From Wurfbainia villosa (taxonomy: Eukaryota > Streptophyta > Magnoliopsida > Zingiberales > Zingiberaceae): a DNA stretch of 64,000 nucleotides. The translations under genes were made by a program, and so were the position numbers. The notes under the pieces were generated by a model, which saw nothing but the letters and a program-made list of their open reading frames with translations, was not told the DNA's origin and did no database searches. The stretch spans positions 68,042,720-68,106,719 of the forward strand of contig CM046000.1 in assembly GCA_025175895.1 (NCBI GenBank), read 5' to 3'. This document shows positions 36,340 through 47,599 of this stretch, piece after piece; position 1 is the first letter of the stretch; every line of letters begins with the position of its first letter.

Positions 36340-37121
36340 TGCAAATATACCAAGGAATTAATTAAACGCTTTGAAATGCAAGACACTAAAAAAATTAATA
36401 CCCCAATGGCAACTAATGTGAATATAGAAGAAGATGTAATCAGAAATTCAATTGATTTAAAATACTATAGGAGTATAATAGGGAGTCTCCTTTACTTAAC
36501 TGCGAGCCGACCTGATATCCTATTTCTAGTAAGTATGTGCGCAAGGTTCCAAACCTGTGCCAAGGAGTCTCACCTAACTCTAGTCAAGCGTATCCTTAGA
36601 TATCTAAAGGGTACACTTAATGTCGGTATTTGGTACCCAAGATCTACCGAGTTCGAACTAACCAGCTACTTTGATTCGGAATATATCGATAGTAATCTCG
36701 ATAGAAAGAGTACGAGTGGTTGTTGTCAACTTCTCGGCTCAAGTCTAGTAAGTTGGTGTAGTAGGAAGCAACACTGTGTTTCCTTATCTACCACCGAAGC
36801 CGAATACATCACGATGGGTGTGTTACTCAGCTTCTTTGGATGAAGCACACTCTCCGAGACTTTAAGTTAGAGTTTATAAACACTAAACTCCACGTAGATA
36901 ACATTAGTTCAATTAACCTAACCAAGAATCCAATATGTCATTCTAGGACAAAACATATAGAGGTCAAACATCATTTCATACGAGAACATAAGGCCAACGG
37001 AGCCATACAACTCGAATACGTCGAATCAAAGTCCAACTTGGCAGACCTATTTACTAAACCCCTACCCGAAACCGAATTCAGTCTATTAAGACAAAAATTG
37101 GGCATGTGCATAGTAGAATAG
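36340..37121 (+). pseudogene. C2 RNase H, one frameshift
   Basis: The RT connection (YRSIIGSLLYLTASRPDILF) leads into the Copia RNase H core: SNLDRKSTSGCCQLLGSSLV, then LSTTEAEYI with the catalytic Glu. A frameshift near 36835 moves the frame to LHVDNISSINLTKNP and HIEVKHHFIREH, ending ADLFTKPLPETEF. The first Asp block reads YFDSEYIDS, altered from the usual DADYAG. It ends at the stop at 37121. Confidence 0.84.
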
Positions 37122-38085
37122 GAACTTACAAATTATATTTTCTTACTACTATTTCTTACTTTTCATTTTCATGGAACTAGCATAGGACATACCTTAGATA
37201 TCATGCACCTATAGATTTAAGGAGCCAATATATCTCACAACACATAGGACTAATGTGTTTATGTACTTAGCCACGTAGATGGGCGTGAGATGTTAGGACC
37301 TTACTCCTGGTTCCAGATGTAGAGATAGTGCATCGCCATGTACCACGGAATATAATCATACATATTAACCGACTCTGACCAGGACTGGTTGATCTTTCAT
37401 ATCAATCAAGTCAAATATGAGTTGAACATTTTATAGATGAGATTATTTTCAGTATATTATTTTCAAAATAATATGGAACATGCTTGGACTTTAAAATTAA
37501 TATCTATATTTGTTTTTCACACACCCCCACTCTTTTCGATATTTGGCAAAAGGGGGAGAAAAAGGGCTAGTTAAGGGATCAAAATTTTTTTTAAACTGAT
37601 CAAAATTTTTGATAACTTAACTCACTTCATATTTATTCACATGGCCAAAAGTTAAGTAAATGTTTACTTAAATTTAAGTTTTGAAAATTCACTTAACTTG
37701 TTTTTGTTAACAAAAAGGAAGTAAAGGCAAAGTTAAGAGAATTCTTAACTTAAACTTATTTTTAAACACTATGGCCAAACGTTAATGCTTTACTTAAGAA
37801 AGGGGGAGAAAGGGCAAAGTTAAGAAGTCTTCTTAACTTAAACGTTTCACTAAGGTCAACTTTAAGTAATGTTAATTACTTAAACAGCAACCCTCAAGGT
37901 GGAGGATTAAGGTTTTCTTTCAAGACTCACCCTCGGTCAAGGGGGAGGTTTCCCCAAGGGGGAGTACTTAAAGAAAATCCTTACGACTCCTACTTAATTT
38001 CTTTATTATTGTTTCTCATGCACATTATTATTCTTCATGCATGCTTTTTTCTTAACTTTTAATGTGGGTTTTCCATAGATCAAAA
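37122..38085 (+). other. C2 3' untranslated region with several polypurine tracts
   Basis: Non-coding. Purine runs AAAAGGGGGAGAAAAAGGG (near 37550), GAAAGGGGGAGAAAGGG (near 37798) and AAGGGGGAG (near 37940 and 37958) resemble the repeated tracts of SIRE-type elements. The 3' LTR that should follow is absent from the window. Confidence 0.65.
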
Positions 38086-39050
38086 TGTTGGGTTTCCGGC
38101 ACCGCGGCGAGTGTGTGTTCGAACATGTTTCGCAAACATGTGCACAGCGGAAGAAATAAAAAATAATAAATCCACATTTATTACAACACACACATCACAC
38201 GCATTCATAGTACAACATGTGTAGACATAACCGTAAATTAAAAATTTTGCAATAAAAGGAAATTTAACTACGTATACCTTTCGTATCACGTGTAGCGGGA
38301 ACGGCATCAACCGGAACGATCCTTGCTAGAATCGTCTCTATATGTATCCACGCCGAGTATCTTCGGGATGAATTCACAAAGTCACGAGCTTCATCTTCGT
38401 ACGGGTTACTAGCCTCGTGTTGAAGACGACGTGATCGAGAGAGGATCACGATCCGAATCCAAATTCGGATCCAAAGACGAGTCCTCAAAACTCGCTTCTC
38501 CGGAGAGGTATTCGTCAACCGTTTGACGAATCCTTCGTCCTCCACCTATGAGGATTGCTGGAGATCGAATCCCCAGCAAGGGAGATGCTGTCGGAGCTCC
38601 AAATGTCGTCCAAACGACGCTCCGACAACAAAGAAACAAGCTGTCCAGAAAACTAGATAGCTTTTGGTGGAGGAGTAGGGGCCGGCCAAAGGAAAGGTGG
38701 AAGCACACCTTATTACCGAACCCAAGGGAGATCACCGGAACTCCTCCGGCAGTAGCTCGACGGCAGCAAGAGGCAAGGTCAGCAACTTCTGGACGCCGAC
38801 AAGGAGCTTGGTGGTGGGCGGCGGCAAGGGGAGGTGTTGGCGCCGAAATCTCCAATGAGATGAGGTGGGCGGCAACTTAGGTTAGGGTTTTGGATTAGGG
38901 ATTAACAAACCCTTAAGCCCTCTTTTATAGAGAACTAATTCTCTTAATGGTTATTGGATCATAACCATAAGGCCCGCTAACCCGCTCCATTAATATAAGT
39001 TAAAATAAACCAAACCATGATGGTTTATTTTAAGTTAAAACGAACCGAAC
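38086..39050 (-). repeat. LTR fragment F (Copia-like), cut by element D
   Basis: Begins TGTTGGG at 38086 and runs to 39050, where the D LTR starts. Its layout resembles the left half of the E LTR: an AT-rich start, a purine-rich middle, and a minus-strand TATA box at 38922-38929 with CCCTCTTTTATAGAG next to it. The remainder should lie beyond the window. Open frames inside have no known domain. Confidence 0.55.
38922..38929 (-). promoter_or_regulatory. Putative TATA box of F
   Basis: Minus strand TATAAAAG, in the same context as 46293-46300 in the E LTR. Confidence 0.45.
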
Positions 39051-39837
39051 TGTAACGCCCGCCCTTATCTGCTCTCAGGGCGGCGCTACTTTTACCCCTT
39101 TCTTTTTTTTATTTTAAAACATAATACACATGGATCATTTCATCATTTACTTAAGCATGTTATCATGGCATAAACCTTCTTTTCTACATGCATCACCTAT
39201 CTTATTCATAGTTAGCATGTTACCATATCTTATCTCATTTCATAACATGCCCATCATAAGGATCCATTCGTGAGTTCTATCATATCAACTTTCTTAAGTA
39301 ATTGAACAATAACATAACTAAGCAATATCCAACATGGTACTAATAATTCACAAGTCTTATAAGCGGAAGCAAGGTCTTAAGTTGTTAATTGAGCATATAA
39401 ATATAAGCAGATAGTAGTAGGGTCTTTCTCCACCATGCCACTATCACACACATTGGGCCCTTCCTGCTACCCCCTCTAGTTCAGGTTTCCTTGATCTGCA
39501 GTATATGGACAACATAAACTATAAGCATAAAGCTTAGTAAGATTCTTGCCTACTCACAAAAAAAACACGAACTTCATCAAGCAATTAGAAACATAAGCAT
39601 GCTAGCATAAATGGCCTAAGTATTCCATAGTAACACTAATCAACAACATACCATGTAATGAAAGCTAAGCATGGCATAGAGTTTACATCAGCATGCTAAG
39701 CATAATTAAAACCAAGCAGGGCATAATCTAAACATAAGCATTCATGATATAAATCTTAGACATGCAGGAAGTACATAAACCCCAAATGTTCTTACTATAA
39801 GCATCATAACTTAGTAAAATCTAACATGCTTCAAGAA

Positions 39838-40400
39838 CATAATCATAAGCATTTTTAACTTGAGCATAAACATTTATAATGACATAAATCCTAAACATGC
39901 ATAAGGCACAAAATCACAAGTATTCTTAAACTACTGGAAGCATCATAACTTCATAGAGTCTAACATGCATAAAGGACATAATCATAAGCATTTTTAACTT
40001 GAGCATAAACATTTATAATGACATAAATCCTAAACATGCATAAGGTACATAATCACAAGCATTCTTAAACTACTGTAAACATCATAACTTCATAGCATCT
40101 AAAATGCATAAAGGACATACTCATAAGCATTTTTAACTTGAGCATAAACATTTATAATGACATAAATCCTAAACATGCATAAGGTACAAAATCACAAGGA
40201 TTCTTAAACTACTGTAAGCATCATAACTTCATAGAGTCTAACATGCATAAAGGACATAATCATAAGCATTTTTAACTTGAGCATAGACATTTATAATGAC
40301 ATAAATCCTAAACATGCATAAGGTACATAATTACAAGTATTCTTAAACTACTGTAAGCATCATAACTTCATAGCATCTAAAATGCATAAAGGACGAGTTC
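39838..40400. repeat. 139-bp tandem repeat in the D LTR
   Basis: Four copies with little divergence. The landmark ATTTTTAACTTGAGCATAA starts at 39851, 39990, 40130 and 40268. Confidence 0.92.
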
Positions 40401-40719
40401 GTAAGCATTCATAATCTTTAACATAAGCATACACAATTTCATAAAAGTCTTTTCTTTTCAAAACATATACATATAGATACTTCAATATCATCATAACTTG
40501 TTTGGGGGGCCCCAGGTTAAGTACCACATAATGCGTGTTCCCTAATAGGCTGGGGTAGCGATCCACCAGACCTACCAGAGCAAGACCTCTTACGTCTTAC
40601 CAGGGCAAGACCTCTTATGTCTTCTTATGTCCCTATGGATTTGATTAACGACCACCTGACAGGTCGGGTACTTAACCTCTTACAAAGTAAAATACTTAAT
40701 TCCTTTCTTTTCTTGTCAT

Positions 40720-40950
40720 AGTATAAAGAATGCTCTTGATCCCCAACATAAAAAGGGAAGCATCTTAATCTTATCTTGTCATAAGGAGAGCTCTTGATCC
40801 CTACTTGAAAGGGAAGCATCTCCACTTTATCTTATCTTAAGGAGAGCTCTTGATCCCTACTTGAAAGGGAAGCATCTCCATCTTATCATAAGGAGAGCTC
40901 TTGATCCCTACTTGAAAGGGAAGCATCTCCATCTTATCATAAGGACACAT
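40720..40950. repeat. 51-58-bp tandem repeat in the D LTR
   Basis: The landmark CTCTTGATCC starts at 40733, 40791, 40847 and 40898, followed by CCTACTTGAAAGGGAAGCAT or a variant. Confidence 0.92.
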
Positions 40951-40989
40951 GCATTCATAACATAATAGTACCCTAAAGGGGTCCTAAAG

Positions 40990-41280
40990 TATAAACATGT
41001 TCATTACACAAGCATATTGCGTGGCACATTACATCATAAACATGTAGCATGTTTCTTAGGCATATTCAAGGCATATTAAATCATAAAAACATGTTCATCA
41101 CCTAAGCATATTTCATGGCACATTACATCATAACATGTAGCATGTTTCCTAGGCATATTCAAGGCATATTAAATCATAAAAACATGTTCATCACCTAAGC
41201 ATATTTCATGGCACATTACATCATAACATGAAGCCTATTTCTTTGGCATATTCATGGCATATTAATCACAAAGCATGTTC
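40990..41280. repeat. 93-bp tandem repeat in the D LTR
   Basis: Three copies. The landmark ACATGTTCAT starts at 40995, 41089 and 41182, with a diverged remnant at 41273. Confidence 0.9.
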
Positions 41281-41339
41281 ATCACCTAAAACTCCTACAT
41301 GAGGCACACAACATCCCCTAGTTCCCTTAGAAGCCTTTT

Positions 41340-41765
41340 TCTTGCAACCCTAACCCTAGTTTCCTTGGTTGGCCGAAACTTGTGAAGGGCTCAAGCTTGG
41401 GTTTGTCCCCTAAAACTCATTCATGAAGCCTTATAACCTATCATAGCATCATTAGAAATATTTTCATGCAACCCTAACCCTAATTTCATGGGTTGGCCGA
41501 AACTTGTGAGGGGCTCAAGCTTGGGTTTGTCCCCTAAAATTCATTCATGAAGCCTTATAACCTATCATAGTATCCTTAGAAATATTTTCATGCAACCCTA
41601 ACCCTAATTTCATGGGTTGGCCGAAACTTGTGAGGGGCTCAAGCTTGGGTTTGTCCCCTAAAATTCATTCATGAAGCCTTATAACCTATCATAGTATCCT
41701 TAGAAATATTTTCATGCAACCCTAACCCTGATTTCATGGGTTGGCCGAAACTTGTAGGGTTAAGA
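41340..41765. repeat. 124-bp tandem repeat in the D LTR
   Basis: The landmark GGCCGAAACTTGT starts at 41371, 41495, 41619 and 41743, exactly 124 bp apart. Each unit also contains CAACCCTAACCCTA. The second and third units are almost identical. Confidence 0.94.
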
Positions 41766-42534
41766 TCTTTGGATTTTTATCACCTAAATCTATTCATGTA
41801 GGAATATATCATAACCTAACTTCATAAGGGGGAGCTCTTCATGAAACCCTAACCCTAAACCCTTGGTGGTCAAACATATACTGCTAAAACCCTTGGACTT
41901 TTGTTACCTAAGGATCCCTACTTGGAGCATACAACATATAAAAGGTTTCCCTAATAGCATATTTCATGAATCCTAGCCCAAGACATTAGTTGGCCGAAAC
42001 ATATGAAGCTCCAAACTCATATTTCTTTCATGTAATTCATCCTACAAAACTAATATACTGCAGGTGAGGAAATCTTACATCCTTCGCTTTGCTTTTTAGT
42101 TGGAAGATGACCTAATGGAAGCCAACCCTAGCCTTCTTCTTGCTTGGAGGATTTGCCAAAGGTGAAAATGGAGAGGGGAGCAAGGTGGTTTCGTGAGGAT
42201 GAAGAGGAGAGGAAGAAGTGGCCAAATGGGATCTTCCTTCTTCTTTATAAAGGGAGGAAGGGAAGTTCCTCTTTTCTTTTCCATGCCCCTTCATTTACCC
42301 TCATCACCCTTATCTATAATTCCCCTCTTCTCTTAATGATGTAATCCTATTGGGCTTATGGTTAGGGGGTACATCTATAGGGCTTGGCTATCTCTAGAGG
42401 TTTGGGGTTCAATTCCTAGGCCTTGCATCTCTTTTTGGCCATTTCCTTTTATTTTCAGAAAACCCCCATAAAGCCCATTATCGTAAAGCCAAAAATCCTC
42501 GTAAAATTGCTGGAGACTTTTTACGGGCGTTACA

Positions 42535-42545
42535 ATCCCTCATAC
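42535..42545 (-). other. Polypurine tract of element D
   Basis: The minus strand reads GTATGAGGGAT directly before the TGTAACGCCCG of the 3' LTR. Confidence 0.7.
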
Positions 42546-42570
42546 CTTGTAAAAGTTTCATCCTCGAAAC

Positions 42571-43711
42571 TTAAAACAATTCTGGGTACTTCTGCTTCAT
42601 GTCCTCCTCTCGCTCCTGTGTAGCTTCCTCGTATCGTTGATTCTCGCCACAGACCTTTACTAAGGGCACCTCTTTGTTCCTTAGCCTCTTGACTTCTCGG
42701 TCTAGTATCCGGATAGGTGACTTTTCATACTCAGTCCCTCTTGAAGTGCAGGTTTGTGGCTCGATCACTTGGTCCACACTGGATAAGCATTTCTTGAGCA
42801 CAGAGACATGGAACACGTCGTGTATTGCCGACATCTCTTGTGGCAGCTCCAGCTTGTAAGCTACCTTGCCCACTCTTTGCAATATCGGATACGGTCCTAT
42901 GTAGCGTGGATTCAGTTTACCCTTCCTTCCGAATCTCATCACTCCCTTCATAGGGGTCACTTTGAGGAATACCAGGTCCCCGACTTCGAATTCTAATGGT
43001 CTACGCCGCATATCCGCATAACTCTTTTGTCGGCTCTGAGCAGTTTCGATTCTCTGACGGATATTCTGTATAGTGCGGGTGGTATTGTCAATAATATCGG
43101 CCCGAAAACCCATTTCCCTCCTTTCACCACCCTCGTACCAACAGATAGGAGACCTGCATCTCCTCCCGTATAGAGCTTCATATGGTGCCATTCCAATAGT
43201 AGCCTGGTAACTGTTGTTGTAAGCAAATTCTGCCAAGCACAAATATCGGCACCAGCTCCCCTTAAAGTCTAGGGCACAAGCCCGCAACATATCTTCCAAC
43301 ACCTAGTTCACTCTTTCTGTCTGACCGTCGGTCTGAGGATGAAATGCAGTGCTGAATCTCAACTGCCTTCTGAACACATTCCCAGAAATGGGAGGTAAAA
43401 CGGCCATCACGGTCAGAAATAATAGCCTTAGGCACTCCATGTAATTTGATAATTTCCTTGACATATAATTGAGCTAGCTGCTCGACCGAATAGGTCATCT
43501 TAATTGCCAGGAAATAGGCAGACTTTGTCAGCCGGTCTATGATTACCCATATAGCATCGTAACCATTTGTTGTCCTGGGCAATCCCGAGATAAAATCCAT
43601 AGATATTTCTTCCCATTTCCACTCTGGAATCAGAGTATAGCAGTAATCCCCGTGCTTTCGTGTTCCGCCTTCACCTTCCGGGCGGTCGATAAGGTCCGCA
43701 TCGAGCCACAT
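42571..43711 (-). pseudogene. D integrase with GPY motif and chromodomain, frameshifted
   Basis: 43711-43262 carries the catalytic core: first Asp in ISMDFISGLP, second in IISDRDGRFTS. A frameshift near 43360 moves to STAFHPQTDGQTERVN (catalytic Glu), then a stop just before VLEDMLRACALDF. 43302-42571 continues with EFAYNNSYQATIGMAPYEAL, the GPY motif (NPRYIGPYPILQRVGKVAYK), HDVFHVSVLKKC, and a C-terminal chromodomain (SPIRILDREVKRLRNKEVPL through KQKYPELF). Chromodomains of this kind can steer integration into chromatin bearing particular histone marks. Inactive because of the frame damage. Confidence 0.88.
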
Positions 43712-44438
43712 CCCTTTTCATGCCGGACCACCAAAATTTATCCCTTAAGTCCTGATACATTTTGTTAGATCTAGGATGCATGGTATAAGGTGTTCCATGG
43801 TATTCCTCGAGTATCTTCTTCCATAATTCTGGATCGTTCGAAATGCATAGGCGGTCCTGGAAGTATAATACTCCGCCGTTGGCGATGCGGAATCCATTAT
43901 TTCTTCCTTCCCGGACTTCCTGTTTGATTTTCTGGATGTCTGAATCACCATCTTGCTTTCCCAATATATCGTCGAACAACGTCGGCGCTATAGCCATGGT
44001 GAAAAGCTGTCCAGAAATAATCTCTATTCCGTAATTCATTATATCCCTTTTCAGGGGCTGCGATAGCATTGATAAGGACATCAAAGCGGCACCGGACTTT
44101 CTGCTCAGTGCATCTGCCACTTTGTTGGCCTTTCCGGGATGATAGAATATCTCACAATCATAATCTTTGACTAGCTCGAGCCATCGGCGTTGCCTCATAT
44201 TTAGGTATTTCTGAGTGAAGAAATATCTCAGACTCTGGTGGTCTGTATAAATCCTGCACCGAGTTCCGTATAAGTAGTGCCTCCATATTTTCAGAGCGAA
44301 CACCACGGCTGCTAGTTCTAAGTCATGGGTAGGATAATTTCTTTCGTGCTCCTTGAGCTGCCTAGAGGCGTAAGCGATAACCTTGCCATTTTGCATGAGT
44401 ACAGCTCCGAGCCCCAGTTTAGAAGCGTCACTATACAT
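43671..44438 (-). pseudogene. D RNase H and integrase zinc finger
   Basis: Starts [20 protein letters not shown] (catalytic Asp), [21 protein letters not shown] (Glu) and [20 protein letters not shown] (Asp), then [15 protein letters not shown]. The integrase HHCC finger follows ([20 protein letters not shown], then [13 protein letters not shown]); its CxxC pair is lost through a small deletion and frameshift near 43705. The domain's true start is in another frame just upstream, joined at about 44440-44490. Confidence 0.86.
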
Positions 44439-44485
44439 ATCGAAGCTTTCATTATCTTCAGGGAGAGTCAGAATGGGAGCGCTGG

Positions 44486-45184
44486 TTAGTCTCCTCTTGA
44501 TTCGAAGAAACTCCTCTCACAGTCCTCAGTCCATTTGTATTGCTGGTCCTTTCGGGTGAGGGCTGTCATAGGGGCTGCAATTCTAGAGAAGTCCTCTATA
44601 AATTTTCTGTAATAGCCTGCTAGCCCGAGAAAACTTCTGACTTCACTCGCATTCCTTGGCCTATTCCAGTTCCTCACAGCTTCAATCCTTATTGGGTCTA
44701 CCATGAGTCCTTCTTTAGAGACGACATGACCCAAGAACGACACTTGATTGAGCCAGAACTCACATTTGGAGAATTTTGCATATAGTTGCTCTTTCTGAAG
44801 AACCTGTAGTACAGTCTTCAGATGTTCAGCATGCTCTTCTTGGTTTCTCGAGTAGATAAGAATATCGTCGATGAAAATGATTACATATTTGTCGAGAAAG
44901 GCCGAGAATACTCGATTCATCAGGTCCATGAACATCGCAGGAGCATTGGTTACTCCGAAGGGCATAACTACGAACTCATAATGTCCGTATCTCGTCCAGA
45001 AAGCCGTCTTCGGAATATCACCAGCCTTTACTTTTACTTGATGATAGCCAGACCTGAGATCGATCTTGGAAAAGACAGTAGCTCCCTTCAGTTGGTCGAA
45101 CAGGTCGTCGATCCTGGGAAGGGGGTACCTATTCTTGATGGTCACGTTGTTCAGTGCCCGGTAGTCTATACACATTCGCATAGA
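44486..45184 (-). pseudogene. D reverse transcriptase, cut by the E LTR
   Basis: The frame begins inside RT at [20 protein letters not shown] because the E LTR is inserted at 45185. Visible blocks are [12 protein letters not shown] (catalytic Asp), [31 protein letters not shown] (catalytic pair) and [20 protein letters not shown] of the connection. It ends in a frameshift at about 44486. The frame reads on into LTR sequence to 45295, but that part is not RT. Confidence 0.9.
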
Positions 45185-46292
45185 TGTTGGCAATGTGCTA
45201 TTTCTCGGAATGGTCATAGGCTCCCATGTCCCCGGATTAAAATTTTCACTAATGAAAACTAATCCGGATGGGATGAGTTTCCTAAGCACAACCAATTCGT
45301 CGTCGTGCTAACGACTTGAGTGATCGCTTGAACAAACTAGTTGTTCAAGCAACACAACTCTTCTAGTCGGTTAGCCGCGGAAGAGACGACGGATGGATCG
45401 CCGGTTTTTGTGTTTCTTATCGGGGTCCATGATTATACAAATACATGCAAATGCAAACTAGTATAATCAACATATACTAACATAAAGAACATAAGCTAGC
45501 ATATCAAATAAGAACATGAAAAGAACAATAATAAAAGTTGTGAAACTTTTATACCTCTTGATCTTCTATCGTATGTCCTAACCTCCTTGTAGACTTCGTG
45601 TGGACGAAGATCCTCCACAAGTTGAAGCATCCTAGATCTTCTTCAATCCAAAGAAAGAAGAACTCTCTTTCTCTTCTTGCTTGAGCCAACCACCAATCCA
45701 CAAAATGATTGATGCGACCCAAGAATAGAGAGAACATAATGGAAACAACCAAGGAACCGAACTAGGGACAAACCCTAGTTTTGGTGCCGCCGGCCAAGAT
45801 GGAGTGAAGGGGAGAATAGGAAATCGGTTGAGCCCGGACCAAGGTAGAAGGAAGAGAAGGTAGGAGCCGGCCAAACCTTAGGAAGAAGAAGAACCCTCCT
45901 CCTATATTTGCCGCCCACCTTAGCTTCCATAACCTAGCCGCCCAACCTCCTAACCTCCTAGGGTTTCTTGCCGCCCAACCAAAGATAGGCAAAACCCTAA
46001 CTCCCTTAGGGTTTCTTGCCGCCCACTTTAGGTTTGGCAAAACCCAAATCTCCAAAACCAAATCATCAACCTAGATCAAAAGGAGAAGCATGGGCGCCGG
46101 CCAAACCATGGAGGAAAGAGGAAGAAGGATGCCGGCCACCATTAGGAAGAAGAAGAAGAAGCTCCCTCTCCTTTTGTGGCCACCCAAAAACCCTAGCTCC
46201 TCCACTTTCTTGCCACCCAAGCCAAAGCCCCTCAATTAGGTTTTCCATATTCCATCATCTAAAAAAAAATTTGCCGCCCACCCTAAGCCACC

Positions 46293-46300
46293 CTTTTATA
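46293..46300 (-). promoter_or_regulatory. Putative TATA box of the E LTR
   Basis: Minus strand TATAAAAG. Conserved at 53107-53114 in LTR2 and 59908-59915 in LTR3. The 27-bp repeat array lies immediately upstream in the minus direction. Confidence 0.6.
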
Positions 46301-46321
46301 GAGTTAGGGTTTTGGGCCTTG

Positions 46322-46605
46322 GTTTAATCTCCACCGTCGGTTCTAGGGTTTTAATCTCAACCGTCAGATCTAGAGATTTAATCTCAACCGTCGGTTCTAG
46401 GGTTTTAATCTCAACCGTCGGATCTAGAGATTTAATCTCAACCGTCGGTTCTAGGGATTTAATCCCAACCGTCGGATCTAGAGATTTAATCTCAACCGTC
46501 GGTTCTAGGGTTTTAATCCCAACCGCCGGATCTAGAGATTTAATCTCCACCGTCGGTTCTAGGGATTTAATCCCAACCGTCGGATCTAGAGATTTGTTTT
46601 CCATC
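46322..46605. repeat. 27-bp alternating tandem repeat in LTR1
   Basis: About ten monomers of 27 bp alternate between a GGTTCTAGGG form and a GGATCTAGAG form joined by TTTAATCTCAACCGTC, giving a 54-bp higher-order unit. Because 27 is divisible by three, both strands stay open across the array. No protein function is inferred. Confidence 0.93.
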
Positions 46606-47519
46606 ATTTGATCTAGACTTCATGAGGTTTATATTAGGCTACGATAGGGACCATGAGGAGGAGTTGGGTCTTGGCCACCCGATGGATCGGAACCACACAA
46701 ACTTGATCCATCAATGATGTTCCATTCCACTAGAGGATCATCATCGAACTACCTCACCAACCCCCATAAATTAATATGGGCTCCATATATTATTTGTACA
46801 TCCATCTCCCCGTGTTTAAGATATCGAATGTCCGTCAATTAATTGATTTACTGGCCATCAATTAATTAACATCTAACTCCTCGAGTAGTACCACTCAACC
46901 TTATCATCATGTTGACTAAGTCAACCTGCAGGGTTTACATGATGAACCTTATGAGCTCCTCAAGGGGACATCATCAACCTAATACATAGGACACGGATTC
47001 CTCCTATAATCAACGGCACACCATGTAAATATTATCATTTCCCAACTTACCGGGCATATTGATTTAATCCATAGAAATCTCACCCTCTGGTAAATCAAAG
47101 AAATAAATATTAAGTACATGTGCCCGTTATTATATCGGGATTAAGATCATGTACAACATAATATCTGAGGTCCGATTCAATTATGTAGTCAGCAACAAAT
47201 TGAATCACCTCTATGTCGGTCCTGCTCAATACACCGAGGTGTACTAGTGTAACTTTATGTTCAAGACAAAACAATACCAAGCTACACTACAACCATGCCA
47301 ATGGTTTGTCCAAAACCATCTTGGTTGTGAGCCTCTACTTATATTCTACAAGGAACTGATAACATGATCTTCTGTGCCACACCAAGCACCATGTTATCTA
47401 CAATGTAAAATATTAGACAATATGCACATATATAATATGCAAACAATGATCATGTGATTCTTATTTCAAATTAAAGATGTTCATACAAAAGAGCTAGGCT
47501 TTCAGTATACATCCCAACA

Positions 47520-47535
47520 ATCTCCCACTTATACT
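47520..47535 (-). other. Polypurine tract of E unit 1
   Basis: The minus strand reads AGTATAAGTGGGAGAT next to the LTR1 edge. Confidence 0.8.
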
Positions 47536-47599
47536 AAAAGACTATGCTATCATCATACTGCCATACATCTGATTCCCCTTCCCTTCACATGTCTATCAA

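Larger units (their letters stand above)
30485..38085 (+). mobile_element. Element C2: nearly full SIRE-like Copia retrotransposon
   Basis: 5' LTR, perfect primer site, gag, spacer, protease, integrase, RT, RNase H and a long 3' region with polypurine tracts. The integrase-before-RT order is Copia; DSGCSRHMTG, HRQLGH and LTKNPICHSRTKHIEVKHHFIR are typical of the SIRE/Maximus lineage. The 3' LTR is missing; an unrelated LTR (F) starts at 38086 where it is expected. It is the most complete pol in the window, with only a few stops and frameshifts. Confidence 0.85.
39051..42534 (-). repeat. 3' LTR of element D, 3.5 kb
   Basis: Bounded by the inverted repeat TGTAACGCCCG and CGGGCGTTACA. It holds four unrelated tandem arrays. 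A minus-strand TATA-like TATAAAG at 42243-42249 lies near its transcription-upstream end. No coding sequence. Confidence 0.85.
39051..45184 (-). mobile_element. Element D: chromodomain Gypsy retrotransposon, left half
   Basis: 3' LTR (39051-42534), polypurine tract, and on the minus strand integrase with a chromodomain, RNase H and RT. The RT, RNase H, integrase order is Ty3/Gypsy; the GPY motif and the C-terminal chromodomain place it with Tekay/Del-like chromoviruses. The element is cut inside RT at 45185 by the E LTR; gag, protease, the RT start and the 5' LTR would lie beyond the array. Confidence 0.88.
45185..47519 (-). repeat. E array LTR1
   Basis: TGTTGGCAATG to ATCCCAACA, 2335 bp. 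It contains several CCGGCCA and CCGCCCA motifs (45780-46140), a minus-strand TATA box at 46293-46300 and the 27-bp alternating repeat at 46322-46605. It ends at the polypurine tract of unit 1. Confidence 0.9.

Noticed and set aside
38548..38880. Plus-strand frame of 110 codons, Arg/Gly-rich
   Set aside because: It lies in LTR fragment F, overlaps a minus-strand frame, and has no recognisable motif.
41340..41765. Repeats containing CAACCCTAACCCTA, resembling plant telomere sequence
   Set aside because: Only two near-telomeric units occur in each 124-bp LTR repeat and the rest of the unit is unrelated; not a telomere or interstitial telomere array.
42096..42344. Overlapping open frames of 60-66 codons in the D LTR near its TATA box
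   Set aside because: Low-complexity purine-rich LTR sequence; no domain, and the frames are in all orientations.
44822..45262. Plus-strand frame of 146 codons opposite the D reverse transcriptase
   Set aside because: Antisense shadow of the RT reading frame, and it crosses the E LTR boundary at 45185.
46312..46611. Long open frames on both strands (about 100 codons each) encoding a nine-residue repeat
   Set aside because: They follow entirely from a 27-bp tandem repeat; the repeat period, not selection, keeps the frames open, and the array is degraded in LTR2.
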